Positions 24,580 to 31,622 of a stretch of 31,622 nt of DNA are shown one piece after another (within the stretch, counting starts at the first letter, position 1; every line of letters starts with the position of its first letter). The stretch is taken from assembly GCA_002502605.1 (NCBI GenBank), contig DAPR01000025.1, positions 1 through 31,622 on the forward strand, written 5' to 3'. The DNA is from Euryarchaeota archaeon UBA258 (GTDB lineage: Archaea > Thermoplasmatota > Poseidoniia > Poseidoniales > Poseidoniaceae). The notes under the pieces were generated by a model. That model did not search any database, had not been told where the DNA came from, and saw only the letters and a list, made by a program, of their open reading frames with translations. The position numbers and the translations under genes were made by a program.

Positions 24580-25626
24580 CTCCAACGATGAAAAAGCCTC
24601 GATGATACGCTCGACATCCTCATCCGTAACATGGAGATGAACAACGATGCGACAAACATTCGGTTTAACGTCCAAGACATCAATATTCAGTTGACGGAGG
24701 CCTTCCATGACCTCAAGCGCTGGCATCCGGGATTCAAAGTAAACCATGTTGGTCTCTACTGTATCCATTTTTACCTCAAATCCATCGAGTTTATTGATGG
24801 CTTTAGCGAGAACCTGAGTACGTCGATGGTCTTCAGACAAACGGTCCACGTGATGTTCGAGCGCATGTAAACATGCAGCCGCAAGAATACCAGACTGGCG
24901 CATACCCCCGCCGAACATCTTTCGCCAGCGATGAGCTTGTGCGATAAAGGAATGAGTGCCGACCAAAACAGAGCCAACCGGTGCACCAAGACCTTTTGAG
25001 AAGCAAATGGAAACCGAATCGTAATCGCGTAACATGCGATGAAGAGGGGTTGCCGTTGCAACAACCGCATTGAAAATTCGCGCACCGTCCATGTGTATTG
25101 CGCAGTTGTTCGACTTAGCAACTGCAGCAATATCGTCTAAGGTGTCCTGTTGATAGCAAGCACCGCCTCCTCTGTTGGAAGTGTTTTCGACGCACACCAA
25201 TGTGCCGTCTGGGAAATGAGAAAGCGAGCCGGCTTGTTTTCGAATGGCGAGTTGAACATCTTCAGCTCGCATCAAACCGCCGTGAACGTCGACCAGCGCA
25301 ATCGATGCACCGCATAGGGCGGCGTACCCCCCACCTTCATAGATGTAAATATGGCTGTTCTTCGCAGTAATAATTTCGTCGCCTGGACTGGTATGGGCCC
25401 TTAAAGCAATGGCGTTTGACATGGTCCCTGATGGAACAAATAAACCAGCTTCTTTACCGCACATTTGAGCCATTTTCTGTTCCAGTAAAGACACTGTAGG
25501 GTCATCACCAAGCACATCGTCGCCAACAACAGCCGCGTTCATTGCTTCACGCATGAGTGGCGTTGGTTGAGTAACGGTATCTGAACGAAGGTCGATTCGG
25601 TCGGAATTGTAATCACGCATAACCAT
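24574..25626 (-). CDS. ltaE: Low-specificity L-threonine aldolase (PLP-dependent)
   Basis: The enzyme splits L-threonine or allo-threonine into glycine and acetaldehyde and belongs to the fold-type I aldolase/beta-eliminating lyase family. IDLRSDTVTQP at 11-21, VGDDVLGDDP at 34-43 and PSGTMSN at 65-71 are family motifs. HMDGAR at 178-183 provides Asp180, which contacts the PLP ring, and CFSKGLGAPVGS at 208-219 provides Lys211 for the PLP Schiff base. The 350-residue length is normal. GAGGAGTGA stands 9 nt upstream of the ATG at 25626, which supports this start over the ATG two codons later. It follows the Pth2 genes by 37 nt and is likely the last gene of the gatE run. Confidence 0.92.
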   Translation of the reverse strand: MVMRDYNSDRIDLRSDTVTQPTPLMREAMNAAVVGDDVLGDDPTVSLLEQKMAQMCGKEAGLFVPSGTMSNAIALRAHTSPGDEIITAKNSHIYIYEGGGYAALCGASIALVDVHGGLMRAEDVQLAIRKQAGSLSHFPDGTLVCVENTSNRGGGACYQQDTLDDIAAVAKSNNCAIHMDGARIFNAVVATATPLHRMLRDYDSVSICFSKGLGAPVGSVLVGTHSFIAQAHRWRKMFGGGMRQSGILAAACLHALEHHVDRLSEDHRRTQVLAKAINKLDGFEVKMDTVETNMVYFESRMPALEVMEGLRQLNIDVLDVKPNVCRIVVHLHVTDEDVERIIEAFSSLEN

Positions 25627-25663
25627 CGCAATGCGTCACTCCTCATGAAGGCAATGGAGTTGT

Positions 25664-26080
25664 TTAGAGGAGTTTCAATTCACCCGTAATGGCTTGAAAT
25701 TGCTCTTCCGTATCTGGCCCCAGTGCAAGTACAGTGAGTGAACCGCTTGGGATTTGTGTGTGGCCTGCGTCGTGGACAAGTGTCGTCATAATGCCTGCTT
25801 CTTTGGCTGATTTTTCAAGCACCAATAAGTGCTCGGCATCCGTTCCTTTTAAGCAGACTTTTTTTTGCCCAGTAGCGAGCCATTGTTCGAGGTAAAGTGG
25901 TTTGATGGAGCCGGCTTTCATTGTAGCCATCACCGCTCCGTGTCCGACTTGAGCGGCCATTTTCCCTTTACCCATCTTCAATCCTTGATTGACGACACAC
26001 ACCATTTTACACGGCCCTTTCGGGTTTTGCCCGCTTGGAGAAGGAGCTGTGAGTCGATGTAAAAAAGAACGTAATCCCAT
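25664..26080 (-). CDS. pth2: Peptidyl-tRNA hydrolase Pth2, divergent copy
   Basis: Pth2 releases peptides from prematurely dropped peptidyl-tRNA. The core KMVCVVNQGLKMGKGKMAAQ, GHGAVMA, VCLKG, HDAGHTQIPSGS and TVLALGP identify the family. A 25-residue N-terminal extension precedes it. Where most Pth2 proteins read R-x-D-L-K, this copy reads N-Q-G-L-K, and the usual small-residue/His pair is G-H-G. Activity may therefore be altered, although the Lys and Thr motifs remain. The start is taken as the ATG at 26080, since AGGTG lies 5 nt before it (a GTG at 26083 is in frame). The binding site overlaps the stop of the preceding Pth2 gene, so the pair is coupled. Confidence 0.85.
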   Translation of the reverse strand: MGLRSFLHRLTAPSPSGQNPKGPCKMVCVVNQGLKMGKGKMAAQVGHGAVMATMKAGSIKPLYLEQWLATGQKKVCLKGTDAEHLLVLEKSAKEAGIMTTLVHDAGHTQIPSGSLTVLALGPDTEEQFQAITGELKLL

Positions 26081-26088
26081 CACATCAC

Positions 26089-26457
26089 CTAATACGGTTT
26101 CAAGTCCGATACAAGAGCATCAATGGCGCGACGGGGTGCTGGACCAATACCGAGGACTGTAATCGTCCCCGGCGGAACTTCAGTGTGACCTGCATCTTTG
26201 ACAAGCGTCGTCACTAGACCGGCCGCTTGTGCCTGTCCAGCAAGCCGTTGAAGCGTTTCGAGGTCGTCTGCACGTAGGCAAATTTTCCTCGCCCCCCCGT
26301 TCTTCCAACGCTCAACAAGTCGGGCATGAGACTTGCGAGCATTCAACGTGCAGGTTACAGCAGCGTGCGAACACTGGACGGCAAGTTTGCCTGCTGACAT
26401 CTTGAGGTCTTTGCGAGCAATGAGTACCATTGATGGGTCTTCAGCCGTCGATACCAT
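26089..26457 (-). CDS. pth2: Peptidyl-tRNA hydrolase Pth2, canonical copy
   Basis: It performs the same reaction as its downstream neighbour. The sequence keeps the standard motifs: MVLIARKDLKMSAGKLAVQ, CSHAAV, KICLRA, KDAGHTEVPPGT and TVLGIGPAP, ending in LKPY. At about 120 residues it is a minimal Pth2 without an N-terminal extension. GGTGA lies 6 nt before the ATG at 26457, so that start is preferred over the ATG two codons upstream; an internal ATG at 26430 is also possible. Its start overlaps the end of the ECF transporter gene. The two Pth2 proteins share the fold but differ clearly in sequence, so the duplication is old or the copies came from different sources. Confidence 0.9.
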   Translation of the reverse strand: MVSTAEDPSMVLIARKDLKMSAGKLAVQCSHAAVTCTLNARKSHARLVERWKNGGARKICLRADDLETLQRLAGQAQAAGLVTTLVKDAGHTEVPPGTITVLGIGPAPRRAIDALVSDLKPY

Positions 26458-27100
26458 GGCCATTCACCACCGCAAACTCGATTTCTTCGAGCGATGGTTG
26501 CTCTTCAAGAAGATTGGAGAACCAACTGCCCATCCAGACAACAAAGGCAAAATTACCTGCCATATGGAGAAGATCAAACGGTATGCCATGAAGAAGGTAG
26601 GTGGCAAATTCGACAAAGCCAATTGTACCGTCAAGTATGGAGAAAGAGACGATGATGTCAAACCATACCGCCGCTGCAAGCGATGCGAAAATTGCTCTGC
26701 GTAGATTGAGGCCCGAGGGTGTTACCAGTGAGAGTTGTGAGCCAGCGAAGGCGACGCTTGCCCAACCGGCTGCTTGGAATACGGTCCACCACCCATCGCC
26801 CATGAAGAAATTCGAAATCATAGCGACAAGCACAGCAAATGCTGCCCCACGTCGTGCCCCCAATTGAGCACCAACAAGCAAAGCAGCTACCGTAACCGGT
26901 TGGATATTTGGCAACGGTTGCATGACGACTCGAATCAAAGAAACCGACAAAACAAGCGCTGCTAAGAAGAGCGTGTCCATGACCGGACGCTTCGTTGGCT
27001 TTGCCAAAAGCCAAAAGGCAACTCCCAGTAACGCGGCATCCAATACCAAACTCGCGAATGGAGAAAGTGTGGGGCCGTGAACACCCATTGCTTGGAACAT
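26441..27100 (-). CDS. ECF transporter S component (substrate-binding membrane subunit)
   Basis: S components bind a vitamin in the membrane and deliver it to a shared energy-coupling module. The 219-residue protein has about six hydrophobic helices. Hallmarks are PNIQPVTVAALLVGAQLG (64-81), RRGAAFAVLVAMISNFF (83-99) and GWWTVFQAAGW (103-113), wording shared with S components of the CbrT-like or cobalamin-type group as I remember them. No ATPase or EcfT gene is in the window, so it must use a module encoded elsewhere. GGGTTGA upstream is a modest ribosome binding site. It lies 41 nt after a gene for a DUF4430-like surface protein, a domain related to the cobalamin-binding C-terminal domain of transcobalamin. 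A corrinoid substrate is therefore a reasonable inference, not proof. Confidence 0.72.
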   Translation of the reverse strand: MFQAMGVHGPTLSPFASLVLDAALLGVAFWLLAKPTKRPVMDTLFLAALVLSVSLIRVVMQPLPNIQPVTVAALLVGAQLGARRGAAFAVLVAMISNFFMGDGWWTVFQAAGWASVAFAGSQLSLVTPSGLNLRRAIFASLAAAVWFDIIVSFSILDGTIGFVEFATYLLHGIPFDLLHMAGNFAFVVWMGSWFSNLLEEQPSLEEIEFAVVNGHGIDG

Positions 27101-27141
27101 AATTCAACCCAAGAGGGTGGATGATTTGAGGCTTACCTAAG

Positions 27142-28818
27142 TTATACGGGAGTCCATCGGACTATTGAGGTTGATTCAACCGCCACATTATCGACAGAAA
27201 CCCGTCCTTTGGAACCGTCGACAAAGTACTCCCATCCATCGCCTTGTACGCCGTTGATCGAAGAGATATAGATGCCAATACTCGTTTCTTCCACCGTAAG
27301 AGAACTGTTTCTTTCTTCTGCAGCAGCTCTGGTCAAGGTGTACACATTTTCGTGGCCGACCAATCCTCCAACCGCTGCTTCTTCTCCATCGAATTCAAAA
27401 ATAACGATTTGAGTGCCAAGCCAAGATTCGGGCCATTCATCATTCCAGACTTCTGTTGTTGAAGCAGGAAGGTTCTGGTCAACCGCCTGGGACCACAATT
27501 GCGATACGTCGGGAACGATGAGAAGCAAAATCAAAACAGTGAAGAGACTCGATGTTCTCAAAAAGAGGTCCCTGTTTCCATTGAGAACAAAGATGGCTGA
27601 AGAACCGAGAAACACATAGGCTGCAAAAATGAGGCCCTGAGTTGACCAATCAAAATCCTTTGAAAGTTCAGTTTCCTCGGCCTGAGCCAATTGATACAGG
27701 TGAAGAACAGATTGGTCGTTACCAAATGCGGTATAATTTACTCCGCCCGATACGAACCACAGTGGAGCGGCGGTCCCGTAACCGTAGATGCCTACATCGA
27801 TGAATTCAAACGTCAAATTTTGGCCATCTTCAAAAATAAACGAGCCCCAGTTGGAATCGGGAGTATTGGATGGAGCGATGATTTGACCGTCGTGATGCCA
27901 ACCAATTTCACCGTTCGTGTGGAACGGTATTTGGCTTTCAACCGAACACGTATCGTTACAACTTAGCATTCTTAGATTTTCTGAATCTGCTACCACCACA
28001 TATTGCCCTTGCAAAGAGGGGAGAGCTGGAGAGGGTCCTGCGAGAAATTGTTGCCGTTGTTGACCGCTTTCAGGGTCGAGAATAAAGATTGTACTGTCCA
28101 TAGGAGATTGGACATGAACAAGCAGTCCCGCAGAAGTAAGGAGGGGAGCGTGACGTATTTTTCCCTGGAAGCTTGCCAGAGCCGTCGCATTTCCGTTAGC
28201 GTGAACCTGCCATAACGTACCAAGTTCATCTCCAGAATACATGGAGTCGCCGTAAATACTCACGCCGTTCCTCCAACCAAGGCCTGTTTCGACCCACCAA
28301 TCTTGCGAACCATCTGCAAGGCAGAATTGTCCAATGCCTCGCCGCGTCGGATAGATAACGTGGTCTTGCGAAACGCTTGCAGCGCCGGTGATGCCCCAGC
28401 CTGCAACTTCAGTTTGAGCAGTCCAGTACACACTTCCGTTGCTCGGATGTAAAGCATTGATGACGCCATCGGTCCAACCGACAAGGAGAAGATCCGGCCA
28501 GGCTCCACATGCTCCCTCGCCAGATTTCACCGGCAACAACGGTGACATGTCGTTGTTTTTGGAATGAACATTGGAGTATTTCCACGCTAAAGTCCCGTCA
28601 AGTTCCAAAGCAGTAACCGACGGTTCTGAATGTCCAGAAGTGCGAACGATAATTTTCTCATCGACGAAAATCGGTGATGTGGAAATATATCCTGCTCCAA
28701 AATCATATTCCCAAGCCCGTGAATTTTCTTGGTTCCAAGACGATTCAACCGTATCGGCGGTGACGAGTGGCAACAGCATGATGCTGAGGAAAAGGAACGC
28801 TATCAAGCGCTGAATCAT
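27142..28818 (-). CDS. Secreted beta-propeller protein with two membrane helices and a DUF4430-like C-terminal domain
   Basis: A signal peptide (ending near TAD) precedes a PQQ/WD-like beta-propeller with repeated segments of the type SPIFVDEKIIV, GTLAWKYS and GSVYWTAQ. Counting from the GTG at 28827, two transmembrane helices lie at about 397-417 and 424-441. The last 90 residues resemble DUF4430: TQIVIFEFDG, then SINGVQGDGWEYFVDG, then VSVDNVAVESTSIVRW, matching its W-x-Y-x-V-[ND]-G core. Both the propeller and the DUF4430-like domain would face outside, linked by a helical hairpin. The start is set at the ATG at 28818 because GGAGTGAT lies just upstream; the GTG at 28827 overlaps the gatE stop. 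DUF4430 is related to the cobalamin-binding region of transcobalamin, which suggests corrinoid capture with the neighbouring ECF S component. Confidence 0.7.
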   Translation of the reverse strand: MIQRLIAFLFLSIMLLPLVTADTVESSWNQENSRAWEYDFGAGYISTSPIFVDEKIIVRTSGHSEPSVTALELDGTLAWKYSNVHSKNNDMSPLLPVKSGEGACGAWPDLLLVGWTDGVINALHPSNGSVYWTAQTEVAGWGITGAASVSQDHVIYPTRRGIGQFCLADGSQDWWVETGLGWRNGVSIYGDSMYSGDELGTLWQVHANGNATALASFQGKIRHAPLLTSAGLLVHVQSPMDSTIFILDPESGQQRQQFLAGPSPALPSLQGQYVVVADSENLRMLSCNDTCSVESQIPFHTNGEIGWHHDGQIIAPSNTPDSNWGSFIFEDGQNLTFEFIDVGIYGYGTAAPLWFVSGGVNYTAFGNDQSVLHLYQLAQAEETELSKDFDWSTQGLIFAAYVFLGSSAIFVLNGNRDLFLRTSSLFTVLILLLIVPDVSQLWSQAVDQNLPASTTEVWNDEWPESWLGTQIVIFEFDGEEAAVGGLVGHENVYTLTRAAAEERNSSLTVEETSIGIYISSINGVQGDGWEYFVDGSKGRVSVDNVAVESTSIVRWTPV

Positions 28819-28823
28819 GACAA

Positions 28824-30854
28824 TCACTCCGAGAGGTTTTGAATCGCTTGGCGAAGAAGGGCGCTGACGACTTTACCATCTGCTGCCCCAACTGCTTGCA
28901 TCACCACGCCCATAAGAGGACCCATAGCACCCATTCCACGCTCTTTGACAAAGTCTGCTCGTTCAGCCACAATTCCTTCGATAATGGCGCCTAAGTCCCC
29001 GGCATCCGCTGGTTTGAAGCCGTTTGCTTCACCGAAGTCAGCGATCTCTTGATTGCTTGGTGAAGCACCAGCAAAGTGTTCAATGATGTCGTTCATTGAT
29101 TCCCGTGTGAGGAGCCCTTCTTCTTTGACTGCCAGTACTTTAGCACATAATTCTGGGTCAGCAGTATCGTTCTCTAAAACTACGCTTGCCCAACCCTTGT
29201 GGGGTAAACCGTTGGCATGGTCGACAAAGATGTCGTCCAATTCACGTGCAAGCAACTGACTTGCTTGGTCGCCTGAAACTTCAAACTTCGATAATCGTTC
29301 ACGGCGTTCATCGTCTGTCATCGGTAAGGATTCAAGAATTTCTTGCCAACGTTGATCTGTTAGGGAGAAGACTGGGACGTCGGTCTCTGGATACATTCGA
29401 GCCCCTCCCGGCAATGGACGCATCGGGGAGGTAGTGCCGTCCTCAGGTGCACCCTTTTTGACAACCACATTTCGGACTTCCTGTGCAGTTCTATGCCATG
29501 CTTTTCGAGCTCTGGTCAAGACGCTCTCAAGTGCAAGTTCTGCTTGCCACTGTGGGGCAAGACAGAGAATGAAACCGTCTGCGGGAGAAAGTGAGAGGTG
29601 TTGACGAACCAAATCGACGTGTTCTGTTTCAATGCCATACGCTGGTAGTTCGTCCGAGTGAAAAACACCTTTGACGCCAGCAAGTTTCGCAGCACCCGCT
29701 AATTCTCGGCCAAGCCTTGGCATCTGTGCGCCTTCCTTATCCAATGTTTTAGAGCCGATTTTTCCGGCAAGGCCAGCAAGAGGTAAAGCGAGCATGGTGA
29801 ATCCATTGGCTAAGCCGGTCTTGACCATTTTTGATTCGCATGAGGTAAAGCACTCGCTGGTATCTTCCAAAACAAGAGGGAGATGTGCTGCAACGGCCTT
29901 GGCGACCTCCGTTTCGACCACTGAATCATCGCTTCGGCGGTCGGGAGGAAGCGCTGGCAAGGACAAATCGCTGCGCAATTGGTTGGCCAGTCTGTAGAAG
30001 TGGAGTTGCCGGGACATTTCCAGACGGATAATTCGCGGAATCCATGAAAGATCTTGACAACCTTTGATTTCAACACGGTCGCCGCATGCTAAAGAGACGT
30101 TCAGGTCTTGACGAATACTACCGAGTCCGCGACGAACTCTGCGCGTCTGTCGTAGACAGCGTCCAAGCGCCATCGATGTTTCCTTTGCATGCTCTGGAGA
30201 TACGACATCTGGAGATGTTGCAATTTCAATCAAAGGCAAACCAAGTCGGTCGAGGTTGTAGATGACTTGTTCTCCATTTGAAGTCGACAACGTATCGAGT
30301 TTACGAGCACTGTCTTCTTCTAAGCACAAAACATCGACCCCAACTGGACCTGTTTCGGTTTCAAGAACCCCGTCGACTGAAATGAGCGAGGTTCTTTGAA
30401 ATCCACTGGTGTTTGAGCCATCGACGACAGTCTTACGCATCGTTTGTAGCAGTGAAACAGGTTTCGCTTTAAGCAATGCCGAAACCGTGAGGGCGATTTC
30501 AACAGCATCTCTGTCGTGCGGTAGGGGTGGTTGCTCATCCAACTCGATTAATCCAGAATTTGGCGATTGAACGTAAACAAATGAACGGTTTCGGCGAGAT
30601 TCAAAACGAGCAGCAATATCGATTGCGCCACCCTCACCACGAGCCGCTCGCAAGCGTCGCTGGAAGCGAGTCCACTGCTCTGGTACGGTGTCAATGGTGA
30701 CGTCGTAAAGTACGCCAGGTTGGCGGGAATGAAGTTTGCCGGTCGCAAGTTGTTGGTGAACCTCAATACCACACATGAAGCCTAATTCTGATGGATTGAG
30801 CGCATTGGCATCCTCGACATCACCGACTGGTTCTGTGCGAATTGGGCCGGCCAT
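28824..30854 (-). CDS. gatE: Glu-tRNA(Gln) amidotransferase subunit E
   Basis: GatE, with GatD, converts Glu-tRNA(Gln) to Gln-tRNA(Gln) and is specific to archaea. The N-terminal GatB-like kinase domain shows CGIEVHQQL at 28-36, YVQSPNSG at 93-100, MRKTVVDGSNTSGFQRT at 139-155 and GSIRQDLNVSL near 246-256. An inserted AspRS-like (GAD) domain lies at about 290-410, as expected for GatE and absent in GatB. The C-terminal third (about 480-676) is the helical and YqeY-like tail that grips the tRNA. The 676-residue length is slightly above the usual 620-640. GatD is not in this window. GatE heads a tightly packed run of minus-strand genes, its TGA lying inside the ribosome binding site of the beta-propeller gene. 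Confidence 0.95.
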   Translation of the reverse strand: MAGPIRTEPVGDVEDANALNPSELGFMCGIEVHQQLATGKLHSRQPGVLYDVTIDTVPEQWTRFQRRLRAARGEGGAIDIAARFESRRNRSFVYVQSPNSGLIELDEQPPLPHDRDAVEIALTVSALLKAKPVSLLQTMRKTVVDGSNTSGFQRTSLISVDGVLETETGPVGVDVLCLEEDSARKLDTLSTSNGEQVIYNLDRLGLPLIEIATSPDVVSPEHAKETSMALGRCLRQTRRVRRGLGSIRQDLNVSLACGDRVEIKGCQDLSWIPRIIRLEMSRQLHFYRLANQLRSDLSLPALPPDRRSDDSVVETEVAKAVAAHLPLVLEDTSECFTSCESKMVKTGLANGFTMLALPLAGLAGKIGSKTLDKEGAQMPRLGRELAGAAKLAGVKGVFHSDELPAYGIETEHVDLVRQHLSLSPADGFILCLAPQWQAELALESVLTRARKAWHRTAQEVRNVVVKKGAPEDGTTSPMRPLPGGARMYPETDVPVFSLTDQRWQEILESLPMTDDERRERLSKFEVSGDQASQLLARELDDIFVDHANGLPHKGWASVVLENDTADPELCAKVLAVKEEGLLTRESMNDIIEHFAGASPSNQEIADFGEANGFKPADAGDLGAIIEGIVAERADFVKERGMGAMGPLMGVVMQAVGAADGKVVSALLRQAIQNLSE

Positions 30855-30923
30855 GCTTCAGCGGAGGCGTTCATCCTTCAAGACTACAACCCTTCACTTG
30901 ACACGAAGCATCAGTTTGAAATC

Positions 30924-31622
30924 TCAGTCAACTCGGGTTCGACCTACAAATGCCGATGCAGAGAGTATGCCCAACATGGTAAGAGCGACACTAAGGCTCG
31001 GGAGAGAATCCGCATCGGGTTCAATGGGTTCAGGTTCCACGACGAGGTTTTCCTCGCATGGAATCCAGTGACCGTCAATTCCTGGCTCTCCAGCTCCGGT
31101 AATTCCACCGGCTTCAGAGAGGTAAAGCATTCCTGAATTTGCAGGCCATTCGACGACATAGTTGCCAGAATAGAAGGAGATCGTATCATCCCATACGGGC
31201 TGTCCATTTGCCACCCATGTGGTCTTACAAGGGCAAGCATATGGCGTCCAAAATTCGTAGGCTTGGTCTTCACCAGGTGCAGTTGAGACCATACCATTTG
31301 GATCAACTTGAGTCACCTGATAATACATGCCTGAGTTGGCTGGATATTGGTAAATATCACCAACAGAAACCATAGTTGTACTGTTCCAAACACCTGAGGT
31401 AGTAATTCCTTCACAAGGCCCTGGACTTGGACCGGTTCCATCACAGAGAACCCAGTGTGTATCAACACCTGGTTCTCCTGCGCCAATGCTCACACCTAAT
31501 GATTCCAAAGGCATGTACAAATTACCAGAACCTGCAGGATGTTCGACAACATAGTTTCCTGGGTAAGCAGTATTCGCCATCCATGCAGGTTGTCCGTTTG
31601 CTACCCAAGTTTCCTTACATGG
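30924..31622 (-). CDS. Repeat-rich surface protein, 3' part only (runs off the window edge)
   Basis: The frame is open to the last base of the window, so the true start lies beyond 31622. An internal ATG at 31580 is not a likely start because it falls inside a repeat unit. The visible part consists of three cysteine-bounded modules of about 60 residues, an acidic Pro/Glu spacer, and one hydrophobic C-terminal helix followed by a basic tail (GRTR), a typical surface anchor. Each module has W at the start, G-x-[YI]-x-x-[YE], a G-x-x-Y pair and an aromatic before the closing Cys, a pattern resembling CBM5/12 carbohydrate-binding domains. Polysaccharide or protein binding outside the cell is inferred. 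Confidence 0.72.
   Translation of the reverse strand, partial: PCKETWVANGQPAWMANTAYPGNYVVEHPAGSGNLYMPLESLGVSIGAGEPGVDTHWVLCDGTGPSPGPCEGITTSGVWNSTTMVSVGDIYQYPANSGMYYQVTQVDPNGMVSTAPGEDQAYEFWTPYACPCKTTWVANGQPVWDDTISFYSGNYVVEWPANSGMLYLSEAGGITGAGEPGIDGHWIPCEENLVVEPEPIEPDADSLPSLSVALTMLGILSASAFVGRTRVD
31056..31229 (-). repeat. Surface-protein module 3 (58 residues)
   Basis: It is nearly identical in framework to module 1: CKTTWVANGQPVW, SGNYVVEWPANSGMLY, GAGEPGIDGHWIPC. The bounding cysteines could form a disulfide. Confidence 0.75.
31233..31415 (-). repeat. Surface-protein module 2 (61 residues, divergent)
   Basis: The same layout is kept (VW near the start, VGDIYQYPANSGMYY, then EFWTPYAC), but the WVANGQP and GEPG wording is lost. 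Confidence 0.65.
31443..31619 (-). repeat. Surface-protein module 1 (59 residues)
   Basis: The module runs from the Cys of the PCKETWVANGQP segment to the Cys of HWVLC. It shares WVANGQPxW, GNYVVExPAxSGxLY and GAGEPGxDxHW with module 3. Confidence 0.75.

Overview
The window most resembles a marine planktonic euryarchaeon of the Thermoplasmata-related Poseidoniales (Marine Group II) type. Archaea-specific or archaeal-type genes are the main reason: GatE of the Glu-tRNA(Gln) amidotransferase, the archaeosine radical-SAM enzyme RaSEA, a TFB-like initiation factor, Pth2-type peptidyl-tRNA hydrolases and an archaeal-type YchF GTPase. The lineage is inferred from gene content and style (dense packing, secreted proteins with a C-terminal membrane anchor, no plasmid or phage genes). 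No 16S gene is present to confirm it. Coding density is very high. The longest gene-free stretch is the 278-base divergent promoter region at 19808-20085, so no gap exceeds 300 bases. I see no tRNA, rRNA, CRISPR array or insertion sequence.

Layout. 63-2718 (+): a fused aminodeoxychorismate synthase (PabB-PabA) and a small zinc-ribbon membrane protein. 2719-10312 (-), in order of transcription: a proline-iminopeptidase-like hydrolase, then after two hairpins a coiled-coil protein, a phosphatidylserine/archaetidylserine decarboxylase and RaSEA. A second unit follows: a 90-residue two-helix membrane protein, a 655-residue membrane protein and the YchF GTPase. 10351-11007 (+): a methyltransferase. 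11004-19807 (-): a two-gene AddB-AddA type helicase-nuclease operon. 20086-22187 (+): the TFB-like factor with a long structured leader, overlapped by a secreted thioredoxin-fold protein. 22198-30854 (-): a run starting with gatE, then a beta-propeller/DUF4430-like surface protein, an ECF transporter S component, two tandem Pth2 paralogues, a threonine aldolase, and a 783-residue unknown protein with its own apparently leaderless promoter. 30924 to the window edge (-): the 3' part of a repeat-rich surface protein.

The most unusual item is the 655-residue protein at 4027-5994. Its membrane part aligns, nearly without gaps in the TM6 region, with CcoN (cbb3-type heme-copper oxidase subunit I). 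Every position where CcoN has a heme or CuB histidine holds a different residue, and a perfect pair of EF-hand loops is fused to the C terminus. It therefore looks like a metal-free oxidase-fold protein with a calcium-sensing tail, co-expressed with a small membrane partner. I do not know of such a system being described, and the alignment was made from memory.

Other items worth attention: an AddAB-type enzyme in an archaeon in which both subunits carry the iron-sulfur nuclease cysteine pattern; a hairpin that would hide the ribosome binding site of the coiled-coil gene; a plausible corrinoid-uptake pair (DUF4430-like surface protein plus ECF S component); a tandem Pth2 pair with one divergent copy; and a surface protein built of about 60-residue cysteine-bounded modules resembling CBM5/12 carbohydrate-binding domains.
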